The notes: generated by a model not told the origin, from the letters alone. Positions 1 through 11,740 are shown, counted from the first letter of the stretch. The stretch: DNA of 64,000 bases from Sphagnum magellanicum (GCA_021904315.1 CM038918.1:6401349-6465348); one strand, 5' to 3'. Made by a program: numbers and translations.

Positions 1-282
1 CACTAAATCCTCAAACTAAACAAAGTCTACAGTTAGGTTGAAAAATGAAAGATGGTAATCCCAAGCGACAAGGCCATGGACCTGTTCAAAAATTCACATC
101 AATTTTTTGTCTCACTCATTTAAAGGTCAAGAATAGCCCAAGGTTGTGAGGTAAGCTTAAATGTCAAAGCTTCACCAAATGCATGATTTTTCATGTGCAG
201 GTAACATAGGTGTTTAGGAAAGCATGATAATGAAACAAAAGTGACGGTGGAACAACACCAAAACATATTTGAATGTGATAGG
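1..282 (+). repeat. 3' end of the 5' LTR
   Basis: This segment matches the last ~280 bases of the LTR at 6268-6549. Shared runs include ACTAAACAAAGTCT, CATTTAAAGGT, CCAAGGTTG, AAGCTTCACCAA and GTGTTTAGGAAAGCA. It ends directly before a primer-binding-site-like sequence, which fixes its role as the 5' LTR end. The exact last base is uncertain by a few positions because the terminal CA has decayed. Confidence 0.88.
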
Positions 283-301
283 TGGTATCAAAATAGGCTC
301 C
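283..301 (+). other. Primer binding site, initiator tRNA-Met type
   Basis: TGGTATCA at 283-290 matches the first eight bases of the usual plant primer binding site, which is complementary to the 3' end of initiator tRNA-Met and starts minus-strand DNA synthesis. The following bases have diverged. Its place right after the LTR end supports the call. Confidence 0.75.
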
Positions 302-310
302 TAGGGTTGA

Positions 311-1860
311 TTGAAAAATCTTCTAAAGCATTCTAGGGAGATGAACAGTTCAAGCCAAATGGCCTTGGACAAACTGATATTTAACACAATGGCTATGGTA
401 GAACCCAAAGCCAAGAAGAAGTATAAGATTAGAAAGGAGAAAAAAAAGGATGATGCGATGAAAGAGTTGACGATAGTAGTTCAAACCATGGTGGGTGAGG
501 AACTTCTTGATGAGGAGGCCCAAAGTCTAAAAGACTTGTAGGAGGAAGCAACAAAACCTCCTCCATGAAAAGTTTTTAAAAAAAAAGGCAAGGAAGGATG
601 AGGTGGGCTTGAGCAAAGTCAAGGCCTATGAAAGAACTCCTTCCTTTGTCAAATCAAAAAAGGTAGAAAACAAGGTGAATGTGGGCTCATCAACAAAAAC
701 TCCCATGGTTCTTAGGAAAAATAAGAGGGAAAAAATTCATGAACCAATTGTGGAATCGCCTAAGCACATTGAATTTCACTCTTCTTTTGAATCAAATGGG
801 GATGCGCATTCCTTGATTATCCGTCTGAATGGGTTGAAATGAAAAAAAGGAAGCAAGTAAGGTTTGGAACGTTTAGTTGTGGACAAATATCTTGACAAGT
901 GGGAGGAGGAGGTTCCAAAGGTGGAAAAATCGTCCAAGGAATTTCTAGCTCTTGTGGATGCCTTCCATGTGTTTGTGGTCCAACAAGGGGAAGCCACAAC
1001 ACAAAACTAGGAAATAGCCAAGTTGATGAATTGCATTGCAAAAGGTTTGGGTGCCATTGACAATGCCCCAAGTGGAGGTTCTTCCAAGGCAACCATCAAG
1101 GCAAGGCTACCAAACTCCTTTGCGAAAAAAGAGACCAAAACCAAACAATTGTGGCCATGGTTGCACCAAATAAAGGTGTATATGGAAACACAACACCTTG
1201 AAATTAATAAAGAACGGATTCATTTCACTTAGACCTCGTTGAAGGAACATGCATGACAGTGGTGGATGTCCCAAAAGTAGGAGACATTTGACCTATTCAA
1301 AACCTTCATGTGGGAGGAGTTCAAGTTGTGGTTGGATGGGAGGTTCATGCCACACCACCTTGTGCTTCAAAATGGGATGGAGCTTTTGGAGTTCACCCAA
1401 TGGGACAATAGGGGCTCATTGGCGACCTATGTCCAAGACTTTAGTCACATGTTGACTATGGTCCCCCTTAGAGATGATTAGGCTTGGAAGTTGATCTTCT
1501 CGCATGGACTCAAGCCTTGGGTGTGGAAGATAATCTACTAAAGGACAGACATTCCAGAGATTTGCCAAAGGTTGATGAAGACAATGGAGTGTATGGAGGA
1601 TGAAATTTCTACACACCCCAAGGGTGAAAGTGGAAGCGAGATCATCCAAAAGAACCAATCTAGCCCAAGAAATGGAAACAAGGGTTGTAATAAGCACAAA
1701 TGGGGCCAAGGCAAGCTTTGACCTTCAAACAACAAGGAGAAGTTGGTGAACAAAAAGTTGTTGGTCAAGAAAGAAAAATGGGACCTAGCTAGGGTGAAAT
1801 GTTTCAATTGTGACAAGAATGGACATTTGGCAAAGGACTACCTTAAACCATTTCGGGTAA
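311..1860 (+). pseudogene. Gag polyprotein remnant with damaged zinc knuckle
   Basis: Gag packages the element's RNA. The N-terminal part (311-842) is lysine-rich. From about 1023 the text resembles the gag capsid region of plant gypsy elements, with many tryptophans and a run around 1240-1500 broken by stops. The nucleocapsid zinc knuckle is at 1801-1842 in the pattern C-x2-C-x4-H-x4-Y. The fourth zinc ligand, normally cysteine, reads TAC (Tyr), a one-base G-to-A change. At least four in-frame stops and a frame change show it is inactive. The start is not reliably defined. Confidence 0.8.
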
Positions 1861-1959
1861 GCGACTACATTGCCCAAGGTAAGTTGATTTTCCAAAGGGG
1901 TTTCATGATCAACATAAGGGCCCACAAAAGTGAGGCCTCCAACTTATTAAAATTGAATT

Positions 1960-2420
1960 ATAAGATAAATGACAAAATTGTGGGCTACCTATCGGATTTA
2001 TGAGTAACAAATTCGTTCATGACTTCACAAATGTTGGAACAACTTGGAATCAAAACCAAATTAGTGGTAGACCCCATCATGGTGCAATTGGCACAAGGCA
2101 TAATTAGACCTTCACTTAATGTAATGTTAAGAATCAAATTTTTTTGTAGAGGAGTTCAATTTTTTTTGAAATTCACCCTGTGTGACTTAGATAATTTTGA
2201 TGTAATTTTTAAAAACACATTTTTGGATGCCTACAAAGTAAACATCATCTGCAATCAAGGTAAGTTGAGAATATGTGCCAAGAATGGTTATAAGTTAATG
2301 AATTTATATGTGAATTATAATTTTGCATTAATAGAAATGGGAGTGAACTTAGTTGTTTTAACTAATGAGTTGGAATCGCTTGGTTTTCTAATTTTCATGT
2401 CATTGAAAGTCTCCTGAAGG
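1960..2420 (+). pseudogene. Retropepsin-like aspartic protease remnant
   Basis: This part would process the polyprotein. The active-site Asp-Ser-Gly triad at about 1996-2007 reads Asp-Leu-stop followed by Val-Thr-Asn-Ser-Phe, so two of three key residues are gone through single-base changes. The frame then stays open to 2417 (residues after MTSQMLEQLG), covering the rest of the protease fold and linker. Identification rests on position between the zinc knuckle and RT and on the remains of the DSGAT-type motif. Confidence 0.72.
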
Positions 2421-2639
2421 GAGCCTAAACAATAAAAGGCGAGACAACCTCTTGTTTGTATTTTGGATTCATGCAATAAACTTTTGGAGGTTTTAACATA
2501 TGAACTCCTTAATAGCCTTCCACCTTGTAAAAAGGTTGACCATAAGATAGAAGTGGTGCTTGGAGCAACACTATTGTCCAAGGAACCTTGTAGGTTAAAC
2601 CAAAAGGAACTAAAAAACCTTTAAAAATAATTAAATGAC

Positions 2640-3330
2640 CTCTTCAATTAGGGTAAATCTCAAGTTGCCTTATGGGGTACTTGTTTTGTTTGTGGATAAA
2701 AAGGATGGCAAGTTGAGAATGTGTATTGACTTTTGCACCTTGAAAAATAGCAATAAAAAACAACTATCCTTTGCCCCGCATTGATGATCTATTGGATTGA
2801 CTCAATGGGGCAAACTATTTTATTCGAATTGATCTCAAATTAGGGTATTATCAAATTCACATTGGGGATGAAGATGTGGAAAAGATGGCGATGAGAACCA
2901 TGTATGGCTTGTATGAGTTCTTAGTGATGCCATTCAAGTGGTGTAATGTTTCGTCGACATTCACAACCCTCATGAATTCCATTTTTCATGAAAGGTTGGA
3001 TGAATTTGTGATCATTTATATTGATGATATCTTTATGTATTCCAAGACACCGAAATAACATGCAAAGCACTTGGAATATGTTTTGAGTAAGCTTCGTGAA
3101 AACAAACTCTTTGTCAATTGGACAAAAGGTGAATTTGCCCAAAAGGAAATGGACTTCTTAAAACATATCTTGTCACGAGAAGGGTGGAGACCCGACCCTA
3201 AGAAGTTGGAAACCATAAGGGACTGGAAAAGGTTAGTCACAATCAAAGGCATGAGATCCTTCCTAGGCCTAGTTAACTTCTACCGAAAGTTTATTAAAAA
3301 AAATTCTTAATTGGTGAAGCCATTTTTGGA
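2640..3330 (+). pseudogene. Reverse transcriptase remnant, YIDD motif kept
   Basis: The reverse transcriptase copies element RNA to DNA. Visible family motifs are a fingers-region stretch with Lys-Lys-Asp-Gly and Leu-Arg-Met-Cys-Ile-Asp (about 2690-2735), Arg-Ile-Asp-Leu-Lys-x-Gly-Tyr-Tyr-Gln-Ile (about 2826-2858), and the catalytic Tyr-Ile-Asp-Asp at 3017-3028. The thumb and connection text FLGLVNFYRKFI is at about 3259-3294. Stops and frame changes interrupt the fingers (2640-2830) and there is a stop after the palm at about 3056. The catalytic aspartates themselves survive. Confidence 0.92.
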
Positions 3331-3339
3331 TTTTTTTTA

Positions 3340-3840
3340 AAAAAAATTCTTTCGAATGGAAGGAGCAACAATAGAGAACATTTGAGGAGTTAAAAGAGAA
3401 ACTTTCATCGCCCTTGTGCTGAGATTCTTGACCTTCACAAAACCATTTGAAGTCCACACCAATGTGAGTGACTTTGCTATTTATGGGGTGTTCATGCAAG
3501 ATGGACACCCGATTGCATTTAATAACAATAAGTTTTGTGGGGCATAACTACAATGGCCAATTCATGAGAAGGAGTTGTATGTCGTCATGTGTTGCTTGAA
3601 GGCATGGTGACACTATATGGGGATGCATAAGACCAAGATTTTCATGGATAATGTCTCTTTATAGTATTTTGAAACATAGCTGAAGGCTTTAGTGGAACAA
3701 CTAAGGTGGCACAATACCTTGATGTTGCTGGATGTGGAGTTGATCCATAAACCAAGAGGGGACAATGTGGTCCCCAATGCACTGAGTAGGAAGGAGGAGT
3801 TCCAAGTGGAAAAACCTTCGACCAAAACCCAGGCACTATA
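3340..3840 (+). pseudogene. RNase H remnant, two catalytic acids lost
   Basis: RNase H removes the RNA strand after copying. The order of motifs is that of Ty3/gypsy RNase H: the first acid position in 'EVHTxxSDFA' is Asn (codon at 3461-3463), the Glu in 'HEKELYVV' is kept, the third Asp in 'FMDNVSL' is kept, and the last in 'PNALSRK' is Asn instead of Asp. Several stops interrupt the frame. Inactive copy. Confidence 0.85.
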
Positions 3841-4079
3841 AGGCCATCTTTTAGGGTGAAAGTAGCATGGAACGGAAGATAAACGAAACCTATGTGGAAG
3901 ATCCATTCACTCAACGCCAATTTAAAGAGTTGTGCAAACAAAGGAAGGTGAAAGGCATCATCATTAAAAAAAGGGTTGCTAAGATGGAAGTAGTCCCAAA
4001 TCTATGTGTTAGCACAAAAGTTGTGCACTAAAATCATGCAAGAAGAACATGATGTGCCCATGGTAGGGCAATGTGGTGA

Positions 4080-4760
4080 AAGAATTACAAGAATGGCCAT
4101 AGGAAAAATAATTCTATTGGCCCGAAATGAAATAGGATGTAGAACATTTTGTGTGCACTCATGTTAAGTGCCAAAGCACAAAGTCCATATACAAAAAGAA
4201 ATGTGGGTTGTATAGACCTCTATTGATCCTAAACAAGCCATGGGAAAGTGTTTCCATGGACTTCATGACTCAATTGTTCAAATGGAATAGAATGGATGCC
4301 ATCTTAATGGTAGTTGATCGATTCTCCAAGTTGGCGAAAATGGTTCCAACTAAAATGATCACGGCAATTTTTGACTCAGTGAAGTTGTTTTTTGATATGT
4401 GGGTCAGGCATCACAAGATGCCATAATTTATCGTAAGTGATAGGGATGTTGAGTCTACGGCAAGCTTCTAAAAGCATTTGTTCTAGAAGGTGGGGACAAA
4501 ATTGTCATCTAGTATGATGTTTCACCCACAAACTGATGACCAAATGAAAAGGGTAAATGGGGTATTAAACCAATACCTTACAAATTATGTGAACGCCATC
4601 AAAATGATCAAGGTGAACATTTAAACCTGGTGGAGTTTTATTATAATTCCATAACACACTCGGCGACAAATATGTCTCCATTTGAATTAGCATTGGGAAA
4701 TGAAGCTAGGAAGGCGATGGATTTAGCCATTCCCATGGGATGAATATATCACCCTAGGGA
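4080..4760 (+). pseudogene. Integrase remnant, DDE glutamate replaced by lysine
   Basis: Integrase inserts the DNA copy. A degraded zinc-binding end (about 4141-4180, only partly recognisable) is followed by the core. The first Asp is in SMDFM (codon 4259-4261) and the second in VSDRD (codon 4439-4441). The third catalytic position in the FHPQTD motif region is Lys (codon 4547-4549) where Glu is expected. Several stops follow. The C-terminal part runs on into the chromodomain segment. Confidence 0.9.
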
Positions 4761-4920
4761 AATTGTGGAGATGGTCAAGGGGCATGAAGAAAAATACACT
4801 CGAGCCAAAAAGCTTTTGGAGCAAACTCAAAAACCATATTAAAAGCATACTAATAAAACACAAAGGCATGTTGAATTTGAGGTTGGGCAACATGCATGGT
4901 TCAACATCCAGGATTTTAAG

Positions 4921-5297
4921 ATGTTTGATGGATTAGCCCCATGTTTCATTGCCAAGTATGCGGGACTTTATGAGACTTTACACAAGCCGCATCCCGACGT
5001 GTACACCTTGAAGTTGCCAACTAATTTTGTGGCACATCCAACCTTCCATGTTTTGAAACTTAAACCGTTTAATGTGATGAACAAAGACCAGACCAGAAAC
5101 AAAGGGTGCAATCAGAAGTTGATGCCATTGAACATAAACTAGTCGCCAAAATCAAAAACATGCTCCGTGCAAGGCAAACACACTTTAAAGGCAAGGAATA
5201 TTTAGTAAAATATAAAGGTTGCCATCATAAGGAGGCAATGTGGATGAAGCCTACTCATCTGGACCACTTGCCAAAAATGATAAACAAATTCAAATAG
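4921..5297 (+). pseudogene. Integrase tail and chromodomain remnant
   Basis: 4921-5140 reads as the integrase C-terminal domain, including KYAGLYE, a HPDVYTLKLP-like stretch and a HPTFHVLKLKPF-like stretch. A second frame at 5106-5297 carries the chromodomain core EYLVKYKG, a Trp in AMW, and a basic end. Chromodomains bind histone tails and direct chromoviruses to particular chromatin, so this places the element in the chromovirus branch. A frameshift separates the two parts. Confidence 0.82.
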
Positions 5298-5400
5298 GAA
5301 AAGGGTCACGAACTTGAAGTGAAAAGGACTTGGAAAGAAAAAAAGAGACCCATGAAACCCACTTGTAAGTGGCCTAAGTGTTGATGAGGCCATCAACCTT

Positions 5401-5414
5401 TAAAATGGGGGAGA
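5401..5414 (+). other. Polypurine tract
   Basis: The run AAAATGGGGGAGA sits directly before the inferred 3' LTR. It has the purine make-up that primes plus-strand synthesis in LTR elements. The LTR is taken to begin just after it. Confidence 0.65.
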
Positions 5415-6549
5415 ACACCTACAAAATTGAATACTTTCATCGAACATGGGTTAAAGGTTTTCACGAATGTGGTTGATTGTGAAAAAGGTTCATGGAGAGG
5501 AAGCGATTGGGATAAGTAAGGGATGGCAACTAACATAAATGGATTTGGAGTTGAACTCGAATCGAAAAATTTTGAAGTTTAATCAAGTGAGATTGGGGTG
5601 GTGATGCGTGTAAATAAAATGGCACATCCCTAAGTGGAGAAATTAGATTTCTTGCGCATGAACTTGCGAATTATGTCCAACTTGGATGAGTAAAAGGGAT
5701 TTGGACCGTAAAACCCAATCCAACACCATCTATTGGCACATTTGTAACCTTCGTCCGGCATGGTGGTCAAATCTCCTAAGCTAAAACTCGAAATAAACTC
5801 CAAAAAAGAAGAAGAGATGGTCGAATGAGGGGCATTTGGAAAAGACACCAAGTGAACGCATTGGGTGAAAATAAAAGACACATATGGTAACCTCCTATGT
5901 TGAGAACACAAAAACATAGTGTGAATGAATGGGCTTTGTCAATCATGAAGTAACTAATCCAAAAGGGGGTCAAAAAAAAAGTTGATAGAAGTGTTGAAAG
6001 ACATCATCTTGGAAAAACTTCAACAAGGATGTTGACATCTCTAAAGTGGGGGAAAGTGACATGCCTTTCTAGGTGAACCTTCAAGTTTGGGGGCTCACCT
6101 AGTCGAAGCCCAAGTTCAAACCATTGTGGGGTGGCCTTCGTGGTGGCTTGGGTTACAAGTCTAAGTGTTGAGCTGCGGTCAACTCCCAGTTTGATAGATT
6201 CAAGAAGCTGCATAAGTGTTGACGAATGAAGGTTTAGGGAAGGGGGCCTAAGACATTGGCTTTGGCGCATTAAGTCCTTGAACTAAACAAAGTCTGTGGT
6301 TAGGCTGGAAAAGGGAGATGGTAATCCTAGGTAACAAGGCCTTGGACCACTTGTGAAGTCCGTAACGGATTTTAGTCCCACCCATTTAAAGGTTGGGAAT
6401 AACCCAAGGTTGCAAAGTAAGTTTGAATGCCGAAGCTTCACCAAGTGCATGGTTTTCCATGTGCAAGTAACATAAGTGTTTAGGAAAGCACAAGATCGAA
6501 ATGGAGGCGACAATGAAATGACGCCAAAGCATATTTGGGTGCAATAGGG
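5415..6549 (+). repeat. 3' LTR of the chromovirus
   Basis: Lies after the polypurine tract. Its last ~280 bases match the window start, so the LTR is about 1.1 kb. The left border is inferred from the purine tract and the right border from alignment with 282. Terminal TG/CA are not clean, as expected for an old copy. Open frames inside it are short and look like chance. Confidence 0.78.
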
Positions 6550-6558
6550 AGCTTCTTG

Positions 6559-6640
6559 TACTTGTGTGTTCTCCTAAGGTTTGAGAACACTCTTGGGCTC
6601 ATGCCCTTGGGTGCCCCTCCCTCAGGAGAATACACTTGTA
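6559..6640. repeat. Imperfect inverted repeat, 20-base arms
   Basis: Bases 6559-6578 and 6621-6640 are complementary at about 16 of 20 positions and enclose ~42 bases containing a second small GGG/CCC pairing. It lies just outside the 3' LTR. It could be a short hairpin transposon remnant or chance. No function is claimed. Confidence 0.4.
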
Positions 6641-8608
6641 TGGGAACCTCCCCTACAACTTTAACACCAAACCAATCAAACAATTGTCTGAAAAAGGGAG
6701 AGTTAGTTAAGTAGCCATTTTGAAAATTTAATGGGATGGGCCCAATTTCAGTTTTTCTGGCAAAAGTTAGCATGCAAAAAAAAGTATTTAGTCATGCACA
6801 CCACACACGCAGGCTTTTCGTTACTGTAAATGCAGACAATGTCTAAAATTGTATTGTGACAGCCACAATACAATTTTGGGCACATGGGGTAGACCAGATC
6901 TGTGTCACTTGATTGGAAAAAAGTTCCAAACCCAACGATCGAGAACGACCGTCATGACAACCAGATAACTACGTGGCTCAAGACTCAACAACCCAAAATG
7001 TATTTTTAAACTGGGTAAAGTGACACTGAAAATTTGTTTCCCAGTTTCAGTTTTTGGCTGACCAGGGCAAGGTGGAAGCATCAAGGTACATGCCCATTGA
7101 ATTTGCACACAGGCTTTTCATTGAAGTAAAGGACAAAACAAGCTAACTTGCTATTGTAGCACAACCGATTTGGCAAATTTGGGGGATCGGCATCACTTGA
7201 TTTGGAAATCTGAACATGACACAGTGCTAACACAAACCCAGTTCCCTCTTTTGCAAGCAAAATGCAGGATCCTCAGCATCATTTGATTGACAAATTTTAA
7301 AGCATCAAAAGTTGGCATCAAAAGCCAGGTACTTAGCAGGATGACTCACCTCGACCTCTCATCTCTCTCTCTCTCTCTCTCACACTCACAACCATCATCT
7401 CTCTTCTCTCCTGACAACAAATTCTTCATTGTGGGGTCCCACTACTTAACCCTTGCACAAAAACCTATGCTAGTTGTTATGCAGTCAAGTCTAGAGTGAG
7501 TCAGTGTTAATCTGGTGTAACTTATATGGCAGTGTTGCACAGGTACCATGCTCCAACCCTAGTATATAGAGTGGTGATGGCCATGGTATCAAAGAACCGA
7601 TTCTACTGGTATGATCTGAGGCAATACCAGCCTCGTACCAGTATCTGCCTAGTAGGGACTTGGTTATATTGTCTTTTTTTAATTTCTATTTTAATTTGTA
7701 ATAGTGTTTAAAGATGATAACCTACGTAGATGATAATCAAGTCATCCAGGTAGGTTATTAGATTTTGAAAATTCAATACCAAGCTGGTTGGCAATTGACA
7801 ACAAGCTTGATAACCATGTCAAAAACTCAATAACCAGCCAGAACTGGTAAACCCATCCATTGGAAGCCTGACTATGAATCAATTATCTACGAACTCCAAT
7901 TGAGTTTGACATCTGGGCTCATTTTTCTGTGATCACATGCCAGCTGTAAAATTGGAGTAATTGAGAGGACACAAATTGGAACTTTTTCAGAGTGTCATTG
8001 AAATCAATCCAGAAGAGCTCATGATCATCAGACTCCAGAGCTACAATCTTATAAGCACACACACACACACATATACAAATAACCATCTGGGAGAAGAGGC
8101 CATGATCACCAGACTCCAGAGCTCAGCTGTCAAATAATTTCTTCCCAGACTTTCATGATAGTTTGTTTCTGTTCACGAGTATTTATGACCCACACCCCAG
8201 AGAGTGCACAACATGGGAATAGATTTGAGACTTGATACGAGGATCTTAATATCCTCTCTCAGATTTTGTTCTTTCTCATGAACTATTGCTTAGTTTAAAG
8301 GGTCCTGAGTCCCTGACTTCTTTGTATTATGTCACCCACATGTGTTCTTTTTTGGCTACATTTAGCCAAATTTCAACTTTGTGGAGTTGACAGGCTACAA
8401 TAGTACAATTCGCTAGATTTCCACAACAGGTTTCAGCAGATTAGCCCCCCCCTCCTTTTCCTAAATAAATTTTAAAAAAAAACTTTCATATCTGGTCTAT
8501 AGCCAAAAATTTCCAAACTTCTTGGCTACATCAGAAGATTGGGAAAACAACACCCTTTGGGAGTGGGGGCATATCCAAATTTAAGGTTTTTAAATATTAT
8601 TATTATTT
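6641..8608. other. Non-coding stretch with weak internal duplication
   Basis: No gene is supported. 6800-6916 and 7103-7208 look like diverged copies of one unit: both have a CACRCAGGCTTTTC-like start and end near CACTTGATTGGAAA or CACTTGATTTGGAAA. A CT-rich microsatellite is at 7359-7382 and a CA run at 8056-8071. Short open frames here show no recognisable protein. Confidence 0.4.
7717..7758. repeat. Hairpin, 17-base arms, 8-base loop
   Basis: ATAACCTACGTAGATGA (7717-7733) pairs with the reverse complement at 7742-7758 at 15 of 17 positions around an 8-base loop. No duplication of flanking DNA is obvious. Confidence 0.6.
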
Positions 8609-8755
8609 TTGGGTGATGTAGCGTGGAGTTTGATCATCTGAAAGACAACGTTGCCAAATTTTGGCTAAAAGCATAATCTCAAAATAAAAAACATTTAAGT
8701 ATCCTTCTACATTGTTGGCTACCTGCTGGAACTTGGAACCTGATATGAAATCCAG
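8609..8755 (+). repeat. Dispersed repeat R1, copy 1
   Basis: Member of the R1 family defined by this order on its plus strand: GTGATGTAGC, a GATCATCC-like stretch, AGCCAAATTTGGCTA-like core, ATCCTTCTATATTCTTGGCTAC-like stretch (split here: ATCCTTCTA at 8701 and TTGGCTAC at 8715), then GGAACTT. This copy shows all of these with scattered changes. Non-coding. Confidence 0.72.
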
Positions 8756-8965
8756 TGATTATTCTATTTTTTTAAAACTTCATATTTGGCACACCCAAAT
8801 GAAACTACACACACATACACTCATTTTGTACTAGTTTTTCAGCTGACAGAAATTCGCTTAGAATATCTTTTAATATTTTCTATAAATTAAAAACTGAGAT
8901 TCCCCAAACTAATAGAAAGCACCCCAAACTCTGCTAAAGCTTTTGTAAGTAAATTGTAGCTCTAG

Positions 8966-8994
8966 TAATAATAATAATAATAATAATAATAATT
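8966..8994. repeat. (AAT)n microsatellite
   Basis: About nine uninterrupted AAT/TAA units. Simple repeat. Confidence 0.95.
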
Positions 8995-9904
8995 TACAGT
9001 ATGTTTAGCTGACCCATTTCTTGAGTCTATTTTCCAAAGAAGAGAAATGACTGCCTGACAAAGTCAAGCATGCTACTCTCCTGCTATAACCTTGTTTGCC
9101 CTTTAACATCGGGTTACAAGGTACTGTTGAAGATCTTGCACGAGAAGCAGCAGTACTACTTATATCAATCTGTTTGGCAAAAGATCCTGAAACTCATTCT
9201 TTAACCTCTTCATCAATCCATGCGCTGCACCAATCTTTTTGCATATCATATTTAATTACTCGACCTACCTGCTTGCTTTGTCGGTTGAGCTGCATTGCCA
9301 GTAGTGGAGTGCGCAGCCGCTAGCAGAGACTGCGTGCACCCGGGACTGGAGGAGACTGGCGACCAAAATTGGCACAGGATGCGTGCATTCTGCTTCTTCC
9401 CTCATCCTGGATTCAGTTTTATTTGTTCTCTGTTCAAGAAAATTGTAAATATCCGTGTTGTTGAGTAGTTCTCTGATTTTAATTTTTTTGAATATAGCCT
9501 CTGGTTCTGGTTTCTAAAAGACTTTGGAAGGGAGGGGAGGTGGTAGGGGGAGTCAAAGAACCTCTGGTTCCAGTTTCGGAATCAAAGTTCCTTTGAATGT
9601 TTTCAGAATTAAAGAAGCTGTGATTCTGGGTTGCTTCAGAATTTTCATAATCGGAAAATCCTGGCCTGCTGGCCCACAAAAAACTAGACTAATTTGGGTG
9701 GGGCTGTCTAAAGTTTTGAAAACCGTAATTTCCCTCTCACCGCTGCTGCACAAGCAGTGAAATTTCAATGTTGACCAGCGTTGACAAGGAGTGTTGCGCC
9801 TTCCATGGGCTTTGTCACTTGTTCATCTCCATCCTGTGTTTCAGGATTTTAGGATTCTTCATCCGTTGGTGGACATGGTGGGCACAATCTTTGTTCTTCA
9901 CACT

Positions 9905-9999
9905 GGGTAAAAGCCCTTAGAGGAGGGCTGAGTGAAAACATGGGACCCACCTCACACAGGCCCTCAGTTCTGCAAAGCACTCCTCCTAGGGCTTTACCC
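9905..9999. repeat. Inverted repeat built on GGGTAAAGCCCT
   Basis: Arm 9905-9928 (GGGTAAAAGCCC then TTAGAGGAGGGC) pairs with arm 9977-9999, the reverse complement of which is GGGTAAAGCCC then TAGGAGGAGTGC. The arms differ by one inserted base and a few substitutions, with ~48 bases between. The same motif recurs nearby as a compact palindrome at 10784-10808. Confidence 0.6.
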
Positions 10000-10928
10000 T
10001 ATAAGAAACAAGGGGTGTGTCACACTATGGCCTTGCGATTTGCATTGAACTGTATCTTAAGGCAAAAGAAGACTTATGGAAACTCAAATATTTCACCATG
10101 CAAAAATATAATCTTCAAAAAATCTTCTAAAAGAAACCAAAATCCTTCAACATATTATAACTCTATGACTAATCTCAATTTTCAATACAAGCCAAAATAT
10201 CATCTTTCAAAAATCCTCAGATTAAAATAGGCCTATTAATTACCTAGGGGGAAAAGTCCCTTAAGCTACCATACTCTATAATGAATCTAAACACAATATC
10301 CTTGCCTACCAACAAACAATCTCTAATTCCTGTTTTTTCCAAAATGGCTCAAAGAACCCACAGTTCTCACCAAATAACCAGGCTGAAAGAACCAGCAGTT
10401 TTATAGACAGTTATTGAATGGGGTTTAAAAACACCAGTGTTCAAATTTTTCTCACTCCAGCAGCTCCTCTTTCCTTAAAAGAATCCGTTATTTAATCCAT
10501 TTAAGCACAAGAAAGTTGAAAACCCCTTTTTTTAAATGGTTTTCGAGTTTCTCTCAATCCTATGCTCCTCTTTCCCTCAAAGAAAAACTTGAGCAACCAA
10601 GTTGACACTTCTTTACTGTTTGCAAAACTTATCATCACAAAGAACTTGGGACAAAATTCCTAAGCACATTTTGAAGGACCTTTATACATTATTATCCCTT
10701 CCATTGAGAGGAGGGATATTATGCTCATCCCTCGAGAGTGAGAATAACATCCTGGTCTACATATTTATGTTCACGTGTAAGGTAAAAGCCCTAGGATCAG
10801 GGCTTTATCAGCAATAAGAGACCCCGAGACAAGAGCCAAGGGAGTCTTGAATTTTTGTAAAGACCCCTGCCTATCTGTTAGCTTTACAGCGTGAAAACTG
10901 TCATTGGTTTTTTGGTTTGTTTTTGTCC

Positions 10929-10973
10929 TGTGATACCTGAAGGGTACCTGCCAGATACCCATCAAGTATCACA
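10929..10973. repeat. 45-bp palindrome P45, copy 1
   Basis: Begins TGTGATACC and ends GTATCACA. The outer arms (12 bases, one mismatch) and inner arms (GGGTA/TACCC type) make the whole unit nearly self-complementary. An equally long relative is at 11741-11785. Confidence 0.7.
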
Positions 10974-11740
10974 AGGGAAAACAATTTAAAAAGTTGACGA
11001 GCTTTTAAGAAACGTGTAGTGCCCACATTCACGAGCTTTATGATTTAGGCAGAATGCAGCCGCCCTGAGGGTTTTACCCTACCTTTAAAACCCATCTCTC
11101 TGGATGTGAGCCAGCTTTCAGCTTTATCAGTGAGGAATTGTGTGTGTTTTGTATTAGAAGAGGAACTTGCCACAAGGGGAATAAATAAATAAATTTAATA
11201 TAAACATGGTCGTCAGAGAGAGCAGCTTTTAATCAGTTCCAAACTTTGCCTGCATTGCCTTCATGCTTGTTGGGAGTAGATGCTATACAATCAACCCACA
11301 TACACCTGATTGATTACACTTTTTTTTTTGTCAGGTACACTTGTAGCTTTCTTCCAAAGTTGCAGACCATAGCAATAGCCTACTTCAGTATTTTTGGTTT
11401 GATTGCCTGCTTGCCTGCCTGTGCAAATCAAAGATTGGAGAGAAAGTGAAGGAAAATCTTAAATTGGCCTAAGATTGTAAATGCAGTCAGTACAAAAGTA
11501 CTGCTGCAATTTTTTTCCCCCAATCTGCCCTTTGCCCCCATTCATATTTTCTACAAAAAAAAATTGGGTGATACTTGGGCACGTTTTGCACTCATAACCT
11601 TCCATGTTATGAATGTTCTAAAGGGCACATAACATGCCCAATAACATGTTACATACCCTTAATACCCATAACATGTCCAAAACATGCATAACGTGGACCC
11701 AAAATTATGTCCTGCACTGTATTATACCTTTTTTTCCCCT

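Larger units (their letters stand above)
1..6549 (+). mobile_element. Decayed Ty3/gypsy chromovirus retrotransposon (5' LTR cut by window edge)
   Basis: The order LTR end, primer site, gag zinc knuckle, protease, reverse transcriptase, RNase H, integrase, chromodomain, purine tract and LTR is that of a Ty3/gypsy element of the chromovirus branch, which copies itself through RNA and integrates into chromatin. The internal part is about 5.1 kb. Coding parts sit in all three forward frames and are broken by many stops, so the element is dead. The two LTR ends differ at roughly a quarter of positions by eye, many as C/T or G/A changes, which fits an old, methylation-decayed insertion. The first part of the 5' LTR lies outside the window, so the target-site duplication cannot be checked. 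Confidence 0.93.

Noticed and set aside
6559..6640. microRNA precursor
   Set aside because: The arms have several mismatches and there is no expression evidence; recorded only as an inverted repeat.
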